A stretch of 64,000 nucleotides of DNA from Polaromonas sp. (GCA_030654695.1 JAURWY010000034.1:62001-126000); one strand, 5' to 3'; positions 12,549 to 22,244 are shown, counted from the stretch's first letter. Notes: a model not told the origin generated them from the sequence alone. A program made the numbers and translations.

Positions 12549-14087
12549 TCAAATTAAACCGAGGACACCAGGATTCATGGTGCGTGCGGGATCAAGAGCA
12601 TCTTTGATGCGCAACACCAAGGACTGCGTGGCGCTGTCAAGCAGCGGTAAATAAGGATAAAAGCGCCCCATTTGTCCGTGCACTGCATCGTGCTCGCGCA
12701 TCACATCACGCAACTCGGCTCGAAGTCGTGTCAGCAGTTCCCGCGCGCCGGCGTTGAGGCTGCCTTGACCAAAACGCGTTTGATTACGCTCCGACAGATG
12801 CGCCAGATGAATCGCGTCGAGCTGGTCAGGCCAGTAAAACATCGGTTCGATCGTGACGTAAGCGCCTATTGTCGAGATGATCCAAGAGTGTTGGATGCCG
12901 GCAGCAGCCATCACGGCCCCCTCACTCGCGAGTTTCGCTTGCAACGCGCGCATGCAAGCCTCAGCGCGTGACAACGGCAAGATGGCGTGGACCGGTACCC
13001 AACGCTCGCCATCGGGGCCGACGAGACCCCGAATCGAATAAGGCTTGGCACGCAGGGTCTTGGGAATCATGTTGTTGATTTCCAATCCATCGACCCCACA
13101 GACAGCACGGGCCAGGTCCATCTGGCCCTGCGCCAAGGTTTCTGTGGCGGCTTCGACGGTCAGGTGCAGTGACCAACCGGCGTCCTTGACAGCACTTCGC
13201 CCCGTTGCCAGTTGTGCCAAATCTTTGAAGGCACGGCCCATCGAACCCGCTTCTTTGACCACCGCTTTGACCACACTGACCGCTTCAGCCACATCGACGC
13301 GCGTCGCCGATTGGGCTTTCAATTGGTCCATGGACATGGCACGCGTCACCAACTCACGGCGGCGCAGGCAGACCAGCGCGGCCATCATGGTGTCAGCACT
13401 TTGAAATGAGAACGAGGCAAAAGCCGCTTCGCGTTCCACTGTCAGGCGCACCACCACTTCCGCTTTGAAGCCAAAAGCACCACAGTCGCCCAGGAACAAG
13501 CCGGTCAGGTCCGGACCGGCGTAACGCGCAAAAGCCGATGCACCCACTCTGGCCGCCGAACCGGTGTGGACGACCGACCCATCGGCCAGCACCACGGTCA
13601 GCCCGATGATGTTGTCGAGCCCGCCGGGGAGGTTTTGCGATGCCGCGCCGCCAATGGTGCTGTGGCTGCCTGATATGGGGCTGATCTGTGCTGCGCGCAG
13701 GCCGTGCGGCTTGAGTGCTTCTGCGAGTGCTTGCCAACTGGTGCCTGCGCCTACAACGGCATACAGGTCGTCGGCATGCACAGTAACTTGATTCAGTCGC
13801 AGACTGTCGATGACCACCGCCGCGCTGTGCGGAACAGCGCCCGCCGTGTACGACAAACCTGCCCCGCGCGGCACAATGGCCGTTCCGCTGCGCGCCAACA
13901 CCGCCATAACCTGGGCCAATTCCGCGGTCGATCCAGGCCGCACGACAGCATCGGCCAGTACGGCGCCTGACCATAGAAAAAGGTCAGAAGACGCTAACTC
14001 GCGCGTAGGTTCATCGCAACAGACATGCGCAGGCCCGACGATGCTCACCAACTCGTCAATCAGAGCGCTGTGAAGCACGGCGCTCAC
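12549..14087 (-). CDS. FAD-dependent oxidase/dehydrogenase of the VAO/GlcD fold
   Basis: 512 residues. The N-terminal PCMH-type FAD-binding domain is clear: VVRPGSTAELAQVMAV, VPRGAGLSYTAG (pyrophosphate loop), GSHSTIGGAASQNLPGG and a flexible LGDCGAFGFKAEVVVRL segment. The C-terminal half is the cap/substrate domain and ends with ARTMNPGVLG, the usual terminal motif of the family. Such flavoproteins oxidise alcohols, hydroxy acids or phenols; the substrate cannot be read here. The start codon overlaps the stop of the amidohydrolase (ATGA), so it is co-translated in the catabolic operon. No signal peptide, hence cytoplasmic. Confidence 0.85.
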   Translation of the reverse strand: MSAVLHSALIDELVSIVGPAHVCCDEPTRELASSDLFLWSGAVLADAVVRPGSTAELAQVMAVLARSGTAIVPRGAGLSYTAGAVPHSAAVVIDSLRLNQVTVHADDLYAVVGAGTSWQALAEALKPHGLRAAQISPISGSHSTIGGAASQNLPGGLDNIIGLTVVLADGSVVHTGSAARVGASAFARYAGPDLTGLFLGDCGAFGFKAEVVVRLTVEREAAFASFSFQSADTMMAALVCLRRRELVTRAMSMDQLKAQSATRVDVAEAVSVVKAVVKEAGSMGRAFKDLAQLATGRSAVKDAGWSLHLTVEAATETLAQGQMDLARAVCGVDGLEINNMIPKTLRAKPYSIRGLVGPDGERWVPVHAILPLSRAEACMRALQAKLASEGAVMAAAGIQHSWIISTIGAYVTIEPMFYWPDQLDAIHLAHLSERNQTRFGQGSLNAGARELLTRLRAELRDVMREHDAVHGQMGRFYPYLPLLDSATQSLVLRIKDALDPARTMNPGVLGLI

Positions 14088-15004
14088 TTGAACTTGAACA
14101 ACTTGCTGGCGTTGTCGCGCAAAATTTTGCGCAAGGGCTCAGGCCGAAAATTCAGTCCTTCGATGTCATCCATGGCACGCTCCGGATCAATCACCGTCCA
14201 GTCGGTGCCAAACAAAAACTTGTCTTGCCCATAGGTGTTGGCATAGTGAACCGCTGCCTCAGGCCAGTGCTTGGGAGCATACGCATCACCCGCCATGAAA
14301 ACGTTGGGGTGTTTCCAGCAGACTGAAATCATCTCGTCGGTCCAGGGGTAACCCAGGTGAATGCCAATCAGGTTGAGTTCCGGAAAATGGATGGCGACTC
14401 GGTCCAAGGTCATCGGCCGCGCGACATTCGGCAACCGTCTGTCTTTTTGATACACCAGGCAATGGCCGACCTGCATCATCACCGGGATGTCGAGTTCGGC
14501 GCAACGGGCGTAGTAGGGATACCAGACCGCGCTGTCGGGCGCTTCGTCAAACCAGTGCGGATAGAAATGTGCGCCGACAAAACCGTATTCCTTCACGGCC
14601 ACGTCGAGCTCCTTCAAACCAGCGATACCGCGAGTGGGGTCGAGCCCGGCCAAGCCTGAAAAACGATCGGGGTACTTGGCGCAAATTTCTGCCACCCAAT
14701 GGTAGGGAATTTCGGTTGAACCGCGCACCCGCAAGTCACCGCAGCGCGTCGCGACCAGCAGCGAACGTTCGATGCCGGCGCGGTCCATTTTTTCGAGGTA
14801 TTGCTCCATCGTCAGGCCGTTGCTGTACGGTGACTTCAGTCGCACCTTGCTGCGAAAATCATCGTCGGTCGGAATACGTTTTTCGGCAATCGCCTCTGGC
14901 GTGTACAGGTTGACGACGATGTCTATCGCCCCGTAACCGAGCCGCGTTTTCAGCGGGTCAAATGGATAGGCGTGCGGGACGGACGGAGCAGCTGGGGTCA
15001 CCAT
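14084..15004 (-). CDS. Amidohydrolase-2 (ACMSD-like) family protein lacking the HxH motif
   Basis: 306 residues with a TIM-barrel amidohydrolase-2 pattern: LAGLDPTRGIAGLKEL, GAHFYPHW (strand-5 region His), GIHLGYPW (next His) and FGTDWT (final Asp). Relatives include decarboxylases and hydrolases of ring-cleavage products. The strand-1 motif, normally DxHxH or ExH, reads DIVVN at residues 28-32, so the two metal-ligand histidines are Val and Asn. I recall other uncharacterised members with a VVN motif, so this is probably a subfamily trait, not damage. The reaction is unknown. It sits between the ABC ATPase (41 bases) and the FAD oxidase (overlapping). Confidence 0.8.
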   Translation of the reverse strand: MVTPAAPSVPHAYPFDPLKTRLGYGAIDIVVNLYTPEAIAEKRIPTDDDFRSKVRLKSPYSNGLTMEQYLEKMDRAGIERSLLVATRCGDLRVRGSTEIPYHWVAEICAKYPDRFSGLAGLDPTRGIAGLKELDVAVKEYGFVGAHFYPHWFDEAPDSAVWYPYYARCAELDIPVMMQVGHCLVYQKDRRLPNVARPMTLDRVAIHFPELNLIGIHLGYPWTDEMISVCWKHPNVFMAGDAYAPKHWPEAAVHYANTYGQDKFLFGTDWTVIDPERAMDDIEGLNFRPEPLRKILRDNASKLFKFK

Positions 15005-15044
15005 AAGAAGGGGCTTTCAGGTCAAAGTAAGAGAGTCAAATAAG

Positions 15045-16040
15045 TTACACCGGTGCGAGCCAGTTCGTGCCATCGGCCATGCGGATGCACGCCGCATCAT
15101 GTTCTTGCAAACCGCCGCCCTGAGCGGTCACTGGCAACAAAGCCGGTGCACCGACACGGCAGTCAGCCTTCGCCAACGGACACCGGGACGCAAACAAGCA
15201 ACCCGGCGGCAAATTGATCGGACTGGGAATTTCCCCGTGCGCAACATGCCTGTGCAATGACGCTTCAGGGTCGGCCGGCAAGTTGGCTGACAACAGAGTC
15301 TGCGTATAAGGATGGACGGGTTTTGCAAAAATAGCGTGTGTCGCACCCTGTTCAACGATGCGGCCGAGGTAAAGCACCAGAAGGCGATCGGTCATCAGCT
15401 CAACGGTTTCGAGGTCATGGCTGATCAGCAGCGTCGCCACCCCGGTTTCTTTTCGGATTTCATCCAGCACCTCCAAAATGCCAGCACGTACCGACAGATC
15501 GAGTGAACTGGTCGGCTCGTCAAGTACCAGCAGCCGCGGCTTGGTGGCGATGGCCCGGGCAATTGAAATACGCTGCAGTTGACCTCCCGACAGCTCATGC
15601 GGAAAACGCAGCAGCAATGACGCCGGCAGATGCACGCGGGCCGCCAGCTCTTTCACCGCCTTGTCTCGCTCAGCCGCTGAGAGGGTTGAGTGCAACAGCA
15701 GGGGTTCACCCAAGGCGCGCCCCACAGTCATGCGGGGATTCAGTGCACCCCAGGGATCTTGAAAAACAATTTGAATGTCCGATCGCAGGCGGCGCATGTT
15801 GGCTTCGGGCAGCTGTGTGATGTCATCACCGTCAAACAGAATCTGCCCGGAACTGACCGATGTCAATCGCGTGATCAGCATGCCCAGCGTCGACTTTCCC
15901 GAGCCGCTCTCACCCACCAAACCGACCGATTCACCAGGTGCGATGCTGAAGCTCACGCCATTGACCGCGCTGACTTCGAACCCACCGCGAATGGGGAATT
16001 TCTTCACCAGGTCGCGGACCTCCAGCAAATGGTGTGTCAT
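15045..16040 (-). CDS. ABC transporter ATPase, DppF/OppF type
   Basis: 331 residues. Walker A GLVGESGSGKST, Q-loop IVFQDPWGALNPRMTVG, signature HELSGGQLQRISIARAI, Walker B LLVLDEPTSSLD, and the Cys-rich C-terminal oligopeptide-transporter extension (LPPGCLFASRCPLAKADC). It is one of two nucleotide-binding subunits of a family-5 (peptide/opine/nickel-type) importer. The ATG at 16040 overlaps the preceding ATPase stop (ATGA); an upstream in-frame start at 16118 would lie inside that gene and is not favoured. Confidence 0.92.
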   Translation of the reverse strand: MTHHLLEVRDLVKKFPIRGGFEVSAVNGVSFSIAPGESVGLVGESGSGKSTLGMLITRLTSVSSGQILFDGDDITQLPEANMRRLRSDIQIVFQDPWGALNPRMTVGRALGEPLLLHSTLSAAERDKAVKELAARVHLPASLLLRFPHELSGGQLQRISIARAIATKPRLLVLDEPTSSLDLSVRAGILEVLDEIRKETGVATLLISHDLETVELMTDRLLVLYLGRIVEQGATHAIFAKPVHPYTQTLLSANLPADPEASLHRHVAHGEIPSPINLPPGCLFASRCPLAKADCRVGAPALLPVTAQGGGLQEHDAACIRMADGTNWLAPV

Positions 16041-17017
16041 GCAACAGGTCCCGACGGAAAATGACAAAACGCGCGATGTCCTGATGCGAACGTGGCTGTC
16101 GGCACGGGTGTGCTGCAAACGGCTTGCGCTTTGGTGCAGCGGTCCCGGTAGGTGCAGCCTTGTGGCAGTGCATAGAGGTCGGGGGGCGTGCCGCCCACTT
16201 GTGCAAAACCCTGACGGGCGATTTGTTTGGGCGTCGACGCGATCAAGCTGCCGGTGTAGGGATGGCGTTGCTCGCGAAAAACCTCTCGAACCGGCCCTTC
16301 CTCAACGATAGCCCCGGCGAACATCACTGCCATGCGATCGCAATAATGCGCGACGATCCCGAGGTCGTGCGTGATGATGATCGCACTCATGCCGTTGGCT
16401 TTGACCAGCCGCCGCAGGGTGTCCAAGACCTCGGCCTGCACGGTCAAATCAAGACCGGTGGTCGGCTCGTCGGCGATCACCAGACGAGGTGAGTTGATGA
16501 GCCCCGCGGCGATCAGCATGCGCTGCGCCATGCCACCGGACAGTTCGTGGGGCCAAGCCTGCATGCGGCTTTCGGGGTCAGGAATTTGCACTTGCGCGAG
16601 CATCTTGAGCGCACGTTCTGTGGCTCTGGCTTTAGATGTCTCGCCGTGCTCGCGTTGCATGCGCACGAGTTGATCGCCAATACGCGCCAACGGATCGAGC
16701 GAGGTCTTGGGTGACTGAGGGATCAACGTGATGCGCTTGCCGCGAACGGCGTCAGCCTGACCGCGATCGATAACGCCCAATTCCTTTCCTTCAAACAAAA
16801 CGCGTCCTTGCACCACCTGAGCCGGCGGGCGCAACAGTCCCAGCAGGGCCAACGCTGTCAGAGATTTGCCGGCACCGGTTTCACCGACGAGACCCAAGAC
16901 CTCCCCCTCACCGACCTGAAACGACACACCGTTCAAAGCCTTGGCGGTACGCACCTCGTTGTCGAGGCCACGCGAGACAAAGTGGACGTGCAGGTTTTCA
17001 ACCGAAAGTAAGCTCAT
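16037..17017 (-). CDS. ABC transporter ATPase, DppD/OppD type
   Basis: 326 residues. Walker A GLVGETGAGKSL, Q-loop LIPQSPKTSLDPLARIG, signature HELSGGMAQRMLIAAGL, Walker B LVIADEPTTGLD and the C-terminal Cys-containing extension (ALPQGCTYRDRCTKAQAVC). Pairs with the DppF-type ATPase to drive the two permeases. Both ends overlap neighbours by four bases, so the five transport genes are translationally coupled. Confidence 0.92.
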   Translation of the reverse strand: MSLLSVENLHVHFVSRGLDNEVRTAKALNGVSFQVGEGEVLGLVGETGAGKSLTALALLGLLRPPAQVVQGRVLFEGKELGVIDRGQADAVRGKRITLIPQSPKTSLDPLARIGDQLVRMQREHGETSKARATERALKMLAQVQIPDPESRMQAWPHELSGGMAQRMLIAAGLINSPRLVIADEPTTGLDLTVQAEVLDTLRRLVKANGMSAIIITHDLGIVAHYCDRMAVMFAGAIVEEGPVREVFREQRHPYTGSLIASTPKQIARQGFAQVGGTPPDLYALPQGCTYRDRCTKAQAVCSTPVPTATFASGHRAFCHFPSGPVA

Positions 17018-17895
17018 TTGCCTGTCGTCCTGCGGCGTGGATCCAGAATGTCGGTCAGTCCGTCACCCAGCAAATTGAGACCCAAAACCAGCGCCATCAG
17101 CGCCAACCCTGGAAACACCGCCACCCACCATTCACCAGTAATGACGAACTCCGCCCCTTGCCGGATCATGGCACCCCACTCGGGCGCCGGTGCCTGGATA
17201 CCCACCCCGATAAAAGCCAATGTTGCACTGATACGCACAGCCCAAGCCATGCGCATCGGCAGCTGCGCCGTCGCGCCCAAAATAGCGTTGGGCAAAATGT
17301 GAATCAGCATGATTCGCCATGGCGGATTGCCAATGGCGATAGCCGCTTTGACGAAAGTCGCCTCACGCAGCGCCAGCACTTCGGCGCGCACAATGCGCGC
17401 AAAAATCGGACTGTCGAGGACACCAATGACCAGCACCACACTGATCAGACTTTGGCCCGCCGCCGCCACCACGGCCAATGCCAAGATGATGGTCGGAAAG
17501 GCGCGAAGGATATCGAGAATGCGCAACAGGATTTCATCCACCATGCCGCCCTTGTAGCCGGCCACCACGCCCAACGGCAAACCAATCGCCAGCATGATGA
17601 TGCCAGCCGGCACGGCAATGCCAAAGGCATAACGGGTGCCATGGATCACACGCGACAAGACATCCATGCCATTGCCATCGCTGCCGAACAGAAACTGGGC
17701 ATCGGGCGCGCGCAAGATGTCGTAAGAAAATATCTGCGTCGAGTTGTAGGGTGCAATGACGTTGGCAAAAATAGCCAACAACAGGAAAAAAACCACGGTG
17801 CAAAAACCAATGGCGAATGTCGGACTGCGGCGTGCCAAACCCAAAGGGTAGGCCCAAATTCGTTGGCGGCTTGATGTAACCAGCGTTGCGCTCAT
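17014..17895 (-). CDS. ABC transporter permease, DppC/OppC type
   Basis: 293 residues with an N-terminal membrane helix (AIGFCTVVFFLLLAIFANVIAPY), a small periplasmic loop, then about five more helices. The EAA-type cytoplasmic loop is visible around LREATFVKAAIAIGNPPWRIMLIHILPNA, shorter parts of which contact the ATPases. The AIFANVIAPYNSTQ segment is typical of the DppC branch. It overlaps both neighbours by four bases. Confidence 0.9.
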   Translation of the reverse strand: MSATLVTSSRQRIWAYPLGLARRSPTFAIGFCTVVFFLLLAIFANVIAPYNSTQIFSYDILRAPDAQFLFGSDGNGMDVLSRVIHGTRYAFGIAVPAGIIMLAIGLPLGVVAGYKGGMVDEILLRILDILRAFPTIILALAVVAAAGQSLISVVLVIGVLDSPIFARIVRAEVLALREATFVKAAIAIGNPPWRIMLIHILPNAILGATAQLPMRMAWAVRISATLAFIGVGIQAPAPEWGAMIRQGAEFVITGEWWVAVFPGLALMALVLGLNLLGDGLTDILDPRRRTTGK

Positions 17896-18935
17896 GAACT
17901 CGCCCCACTGCGCGGTTCAATCAGCATCACGGCCAGATCGATGAGCAAGAACACGAAGACCGAAAACAAGGCCAGCGTCAACACATAGCCTTGAACCACA
18001 GCGAAATCCCCCAGCAGAATCGCATTGAGGCCCCATTGCCCGAGACCGCCCCACGAAAAAATGTATTCGATCAAAGCCGCAGCCGCGAGCAGCGAGGTGA
18101 TTTCCGATCCCAAAAAGGTCAATATCGGCGCCAGTGCGTTGCGTAATGCGATGCGACGAATGGTGGCCCGGGAAAAACCATTGGCACGTGCGTAACGCAC
18201 ATAGTCACTGCCCATGATCTCAATGACGATGGCCCGCGTGTGCTTGATGATGGGCGCCGCAGCCAGCAGGGTGAAGCAAGCAACCGGCAGGGCCAGTTGG
18301 GTCAGCGCCGATCGCAAAGCGGCCCAGTTGCCGGCCAACAAGCTGTCGACCACCGTGCTGCCGGTCACCATGGCCGGCGCTACCACATCCATGGCCAGTC
18401 GGCCCATCGGGGGAGGCGCCCAACGCAGCCAGTAAAAGAACACCAAAATAGCCATCAAGCCCATCCAATAGGTGGGCATCGAAAAGCCAGCCAGCGAGCC
18501 AAAGCGAGTCAGTTGGTCGAACCAGCCGTTAGGCCGAGTGGCGGCGCGAAGTCCGACCGGGACACCAATGACGGTGGCAAGCCCAACGGACAACAGCACC
18601 AACTCAAGCGTCACGGGGAAAAGATGCACGATCTCACTCAACACGGGCACGCCGCCCTGCCACGATACCCCCAAGTCGCCACGCGAGATGTGCAGCATGT
18701 AAGTGAAAAACTGCTGCAACAGCGGTTGATCGAGCTGAAGTTCCGCTCGGATCGCGCGCAACATCGCTTCATCAGCCATGGGTCCTGCCAGCATGGCCAC
18801 CGGATCTTGACTGCCGATGCGTATCAGCATGAAGGTCAAGAAAATGATGCCAATGATGACCGGTATCGACACCAACAGTCGCAGCGCAATGAAGCGTACG
18901 ACCTGCAACCCCCGTGTACCGATCACGGAGCGCAA
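17892..18935 (-). CDS. ABC transporter permease, DppB/OppB type
   Basis: 347 residues. The N-terminal helix RLLVSIPVIIGIIFLTFMLI, the large periplasmic loop with LGVSWQGGVPVLSEI, and the C-terminal EAA loop (YVRYARANGFSRATIRRIAL) followed by the EYIFSWGGLGQWG segment are all standard for the DppB family. The start overlaps the end of the solute-binding-protein gene by 13 bases. Confidence 0.9.
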   Translation of the reverse strand: MRSVIGTRGLQVVRFIALRLLVSIPVIIGIIFLTFMLIRIGSQDPVAMLAGPMADEAMLRAIRAELQLDQPLLQQFFTYMLHISRGDLGVSWQGGVPVLSEIVHLFPVTLELVLLSVGLATVIGVPVGLRAATRPNGWFDQLTRFGSLAGFSMPTYWMGLMAILVFFYWLRWAPPPMGRLAMDVVAPAMVTGSTVVDSLLAGNWAALRSALTQLALPVACFTLLAAAPIIKHTRAIVIEIMGSDYVRYARANGFSRATIRRIALRNALAPILTFLGSEITSLLAAAALIEYIFSWGGLGQWGLNAILLGDFAVVQGYVLTLALFSVFVFLLIDLAVMLIEPRSGASS

Positions 18936-20494
18936 GTCAGATCTTTCCAGACCAATCGGTTATGCGGTTTCCAGAGATAGCCCTTGACGCAGGCAGCGAA
19001 CACTTCGTGCGTCCCCGGCAAGTAGGTTTCAATGAAGGTTGCAGAATCTGCCTGCAGCTGCTGGGCCTGCTCGATCAGTTCCAGCCACTTCTTTTCATCA
19101 CGTTCGACCACTGAGGCATCGATCAATTTGTCCATCGCCGCATCGCAATTAGCGTTCACGTTGGAAGAGCCTTTGCAGTGCGCGGTGAGAAACATGTTGT
19201 ACGAAGGGTCAGGCACAAAGCTGGATGTCAGGTGGGTCAGGAAAGGAACACTCCAGACGTTGATGGTGCGTCTGGCCAACATTTCGGTCGATGGGATGCG
19301 CTTGGGGGTCATGCGAATCCCGGCCTTGGCCAGCGATGCTTGCATCTGCAGCACCAGCGGCTCTTCCCACCACCAATTGGTGCTGTACTCCAAAGTGATG
19401 TCGACCCCATTCGGGTAACCGGCTTCAGTCAACAGTTGCTTGGCCTTGTTGTAGTCGGTTTCGAATTTGTAAGCACTGACGGCCCCTGGAATTGGCGAGT
19501 TCAGCATCGAGCGAGAGCGCGTGCCCTGCCCCAGAAACACGGCCTCACCGATCGCCGCATAGTCGGTGGCGTAGGCCACAGCCTGACGGACCTTGACCTT
19601 GTCGAAGGGCGGAAAGCGCGGATTCATGCGAACCGTCGCACCGCCAAAACCCGGCACGCTCTCGACTTTGACTGAGCGGTCTGCCCGCAGCGCGGAGAGT
19701 TGCTGAAACGGAATTTGCTCAGCATATTGCACTTGACCGGTACGCACCAAAGCAACGCGCGTGGCCGGCGATGGCACTTCACGCCAGATCATGCGCGTGT
19801 AATAAGGCTTCTTAAATGCGTAGTTGGGATTGACCACGAACACCGCTTGCTGCCCCGCTTGAAGCGACTGCAAATGATAGGGGCCGTAGCCTGCCGTATT
19901 GAGCGCCAGCCACTTGGTTGCATACGGATCTTCGGGCGTGGCATGTTTCTTGGCTTCCACCGAATCAAAGATCGCCGGCAAATGAAGCGACAGCGCGCCT
20001 AAAAAAATTCGGTTGGCGTCGCTCAGAACGTAGCGGACTTCATATTTTGAAACAGCTTCGACCTTTTCGATACGACCCGCGTTACGCATGAATTGGCCAG
20101 TGCGTTTTTGGGCCGCCGATTTCTCATAAGTCCAGACAATATCTTGGGCTGTGAGTTCATTTCCAAACGTACTTTTCACGCCGCGTTTGAGTTTGAATAA
20201 ATAGCTCTTGCCGTCCTTAGAAACGCTCCAGCTTTCAGCCAAGTGCGGCTCAATCTTGGCAGGATTTATTTCTAACTTGCCGTTGGCGCCAACGCGGGTC
20301 CCGTAACGCGTCAGTCCTTCATAAAGATTGACCGTAGCCTCGATCTGCCCTGGGACCCAGATGTCAGGGTCAAAGCCCTTGGGCGTGGCCGACATGGCCA
20401 TCACCAGCGTCTGCTCTTGAGCATGCACAAAAGCAGCTGGAGCCATCAAACCACTAACACACAAAAGAAGTGCAGACGCTGCTATTTTCATCAT
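18923..20494 (-). CDS. Solute-binding protein family 5 of an ABC importer
   Basis: 523 residues. Sec signal peptide with hydrophobic core SALLLCVSGLMAPAA and cleavage after VHA (about residue 25), no lipobox. The mature protein has the SBP_bac_5 pattern: LNTAGYGPYHL, FPPFDKVKVRQAVAYATDY, and the domain-closing GKSYLFKLKRGVKSTFG region near the N-terminus. It captures the substrate in the periplasm for the four transporter subunits encoded downstream. Family 5 binds peptides, opines, nickel chelates, sugars or aromatic-linked compounds, so the ligand is undetermined. It is first in the operon. Confidence 0.92.
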   Translation of the reverse strand: MMKIAASALLLCVSGLMAPAAFVHAQEQTLVMAMSATPKGFDPDIWVPGQIEATVNLYEGLTRYGTRVGANGKLEINPAKIEPHLAESWSVSKDGKSYLFKLKRGVKSTFGNELTAQDIVWTYEKSAAQKRTGQFMRNAGRIEKVEAVSKYEVRYVLSDANRIFLGALSLHLPAIFDSVEAKKHATPEDPYATKWLALNTAGYGPYHLQSLQAGQQAVFVVNPNYAFKKPYYTRMIWREVPSPATRVALVRTGQVQYAEQIPFQQLSALRADRSVKVESVPGFGGATVRMNPRFPPFDKVKVRQAVAYATDYAAIGEAVFLGQGTRSRSMLNSPIPGAVSAYKFETDYNKAKQLLTEAGYPNGVDITLEYSTNWWWEEPLVLQMQASLAKAGIRMTPKRIPSTEMLARRTINVWSVPFLTHLTSSFVPDPSYNMFLTAHCKGSSNVNANCDAAMDKLIDASVVERDEKKWLELIEQAQQLQADSATFIETYLPGTHEVFAACVKGYLWKPHNRLVWKDLTCAP

Positions 20495-20688
20495 TTCGCC
20501 TCAACAAAAAAATAGAATTTAACGATAGTTTAAAGATCAAACAATTGGGATTACTACTGATTGCTGAAAAATGTGGCGTTGAATCGTTGTCAAATTTCCG
20601 CACCCTTTGAGCAAGCAAATTTTTACGCCACACAAATCCATCAGCAATAATAAATAGTGCCAATCCAATTTTCACGAAAACCATAACC
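20495..20688. promoter_or_regulatory. Divergent intergenic region of the catabolic locus
   Basis: This 194-base, AT-rich gap lies between the outward-facing solute-binding-protein operon and the acyl-CoA ligase gene and must hold both promoters. No regulator gene is next to it, and I could not identify a convincing operator palindrome. Confidence 0.5.
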
Positions 20689-22224
20689 ATGCTTCCAACT
20701 GTTCGTCCTGGCGCCTCTAAATCAATCCTGATCGCCGACGGCATACGCGCGGCTTCACATCGAACCCCAAACAAAATAGCCATCACCGAATCGGGGCGCA
20801 GCCTGAGTTATCGCCAGTTGGTTTCACGTATCGACCGAGTCTCCAACTTGGCGCATGCTGGACTCGGTTTGCGGCATGGCGAACGCGCAGCACTGCTGTT
20901 ACGTAATCGACTGGAGTACATGGAACTGGTTTGCGGACTGTCCTCTGCCGGGGTGGCCGTAGCCACCATTGGCCCAGCTTCAGCGATGCCTGAAATTAGA
21001 TTCCTATGCGAAGACTCCGGTGCACGCGTGTTGTTTGTTGACGCCGAGCTTGAAGACATAGCCCGTGCTGGCGCGCCAGCCTGCGTCGAGCGGATCATCG
21101 TGATGGGCGAGGCCTACGAGAGCTTGCTTGCCAAGTCGGCATCAACCGTTTTTGATGGCGGTGTTTCTGAGCACGATATTTTTTCGATTCCCTACACCTC
21201 AGGCGCTACCGGTCGTCCAAAGGGGGTGATGCTGTCGCATCGCGGTCGTGTCTTGGCTTGTTACGCCATGGCTTCCGAACATGGCACCTATGGCCCAGAT
21301 GACCGTGCCGTCGCGACGACGCCGATGTTTCACGGGGCAGGTTTTCTCATGGCCTTGGTCCCCATTTTCTTCGGGGGCTCCGTCGAAATACTGCCACGTT
21401 TTGACATCGAAAAGCTGGTGGCCACCATCGCCTCCATGCGTGCCACAAGCGCTTACATGGTGCCTACCCATTTCGCTGCCCTGTTCGCCCTCGGTGACAG
21501 CGCCCGGCAACATGACACGCGATCGCTCAAAGCCTTGATCTCCGGAACGGCGCCTCTGGCGCAAAGCATGAAGAGCCAAATCATTGACTACTTTGGTGAA
21601 GGGTTGCTGTTCGAACGCTACGGCACCACTGAGACAAACATTGTCACAGCGCTGCGTCCCGCTGACCAGTTACGCAAGATAGCCTGCGTAGGTCAATGCC
21701 TGCCTGGCACTTACATCAAGGTCCTTGACGATGCCGGTAACGAAGTCACGGCCAACACGGTAGGCGAGCTGGCTGTTGCATCGCCCTACTGCTTTTCGGG
21801 TTACCACAACATGCCAGAAGCCACAGAAAAAGCCAGGCGTGGCGACTGGTTCATCACCGGCGATTTGGCGCGTATCGATGACGAAGGGTATCTCTATATC
21901 GTCGATCGCAAAAACGACATGATCATCACCGGTGGCGAGAATGTCTACCCACGGGAAGTCGAAGAAGTATTGCTGGCGCATGCGGCGGTCAGGGAATGCG
22001 CTGTCGTAGGCGCTCCACATGCTTATTGGGGTGAAGCCATCACAGCCTTCGTGGTCGTCCGTGACGGCATGACGGTAACAGCCGAGGCGCTCGAAGAATG
22101 CTGCCGCACCGCGCTGGCCCGCTATAAAGTCCCTAAGGATTTCCGCCTGGTCGATGTGCTTCCAAGGAACAGCATGGGGAAGATTTTGCGCCGTGAATTA
22201 CGCGATGCGCTCGCAAAAAATTAG
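20689..22224 (+). CDS. AMP-forming acyl-CoA synthetase/ligase
   Basis: 511 residues of the ANL adenylating family. P-loop-like motif YTSGATGRPKGVMLSH, Tyr-Gly-Thr-Thr-Glu motif (ERYGTTETN), GDLARIDDEGYLYIVDRKND hinge and the C-terminal acyl-activating lysine in PRNSMGKILRREL. It converts a carboxylic acid to its CoA thioester via an acyl-adenylate. It is transcribed away from the transporter/oxidase operon across a shared promoter region, suggesting that an acid taken up or formed by the operon is activated here; the chain type is unknown. The start at 20689 matches the beginning of the fold. Confidence 0.88.
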   Translation: MLPTVRPGASKSILIADGIRAASHRTPNKIAITESGRSLSYRQLVSRIDRVSNLAHAGLGLRHGERAALLLRNRLEYMELVCGLSSAGVAVATIGPASAMPEIRFLCEDSGARVLFVDAELEDIARAGAPACVERIIVMGEAYESLLAKSASTVFDGGVSEHDIFSIPYTSGATGRPKGVMLSHRGRVLACYAMASEHGTYGPDDRAVATTPMFHGAGFLMALVPIFFGGSVEILPRFDIEKLVATIASMRATSAYMVPTHFAALFALGDSARQHDTRSLKALISGTAPLAQSMKSQIIDYFGEGLLFERYGTTETNIVTALRPADQLRKIACVGQCLPGTYIKVLDDAGNEVTANTVGELAVASPYCFSGYHNMPEATEKARRGDWFITGDLARIDDEGYLYIVDRKNDMIITGGENVYPREVEEVLLAHAAVRECAVVGAPHAYWGEAITAFVVVRDGMTVTAEALEECCRTALARYKVPKDFRLVDVLPRNSMGKILRRELRDALAKN

Positions 22225-22244
22225 ACTGCAGCAGCGAAGAGATT

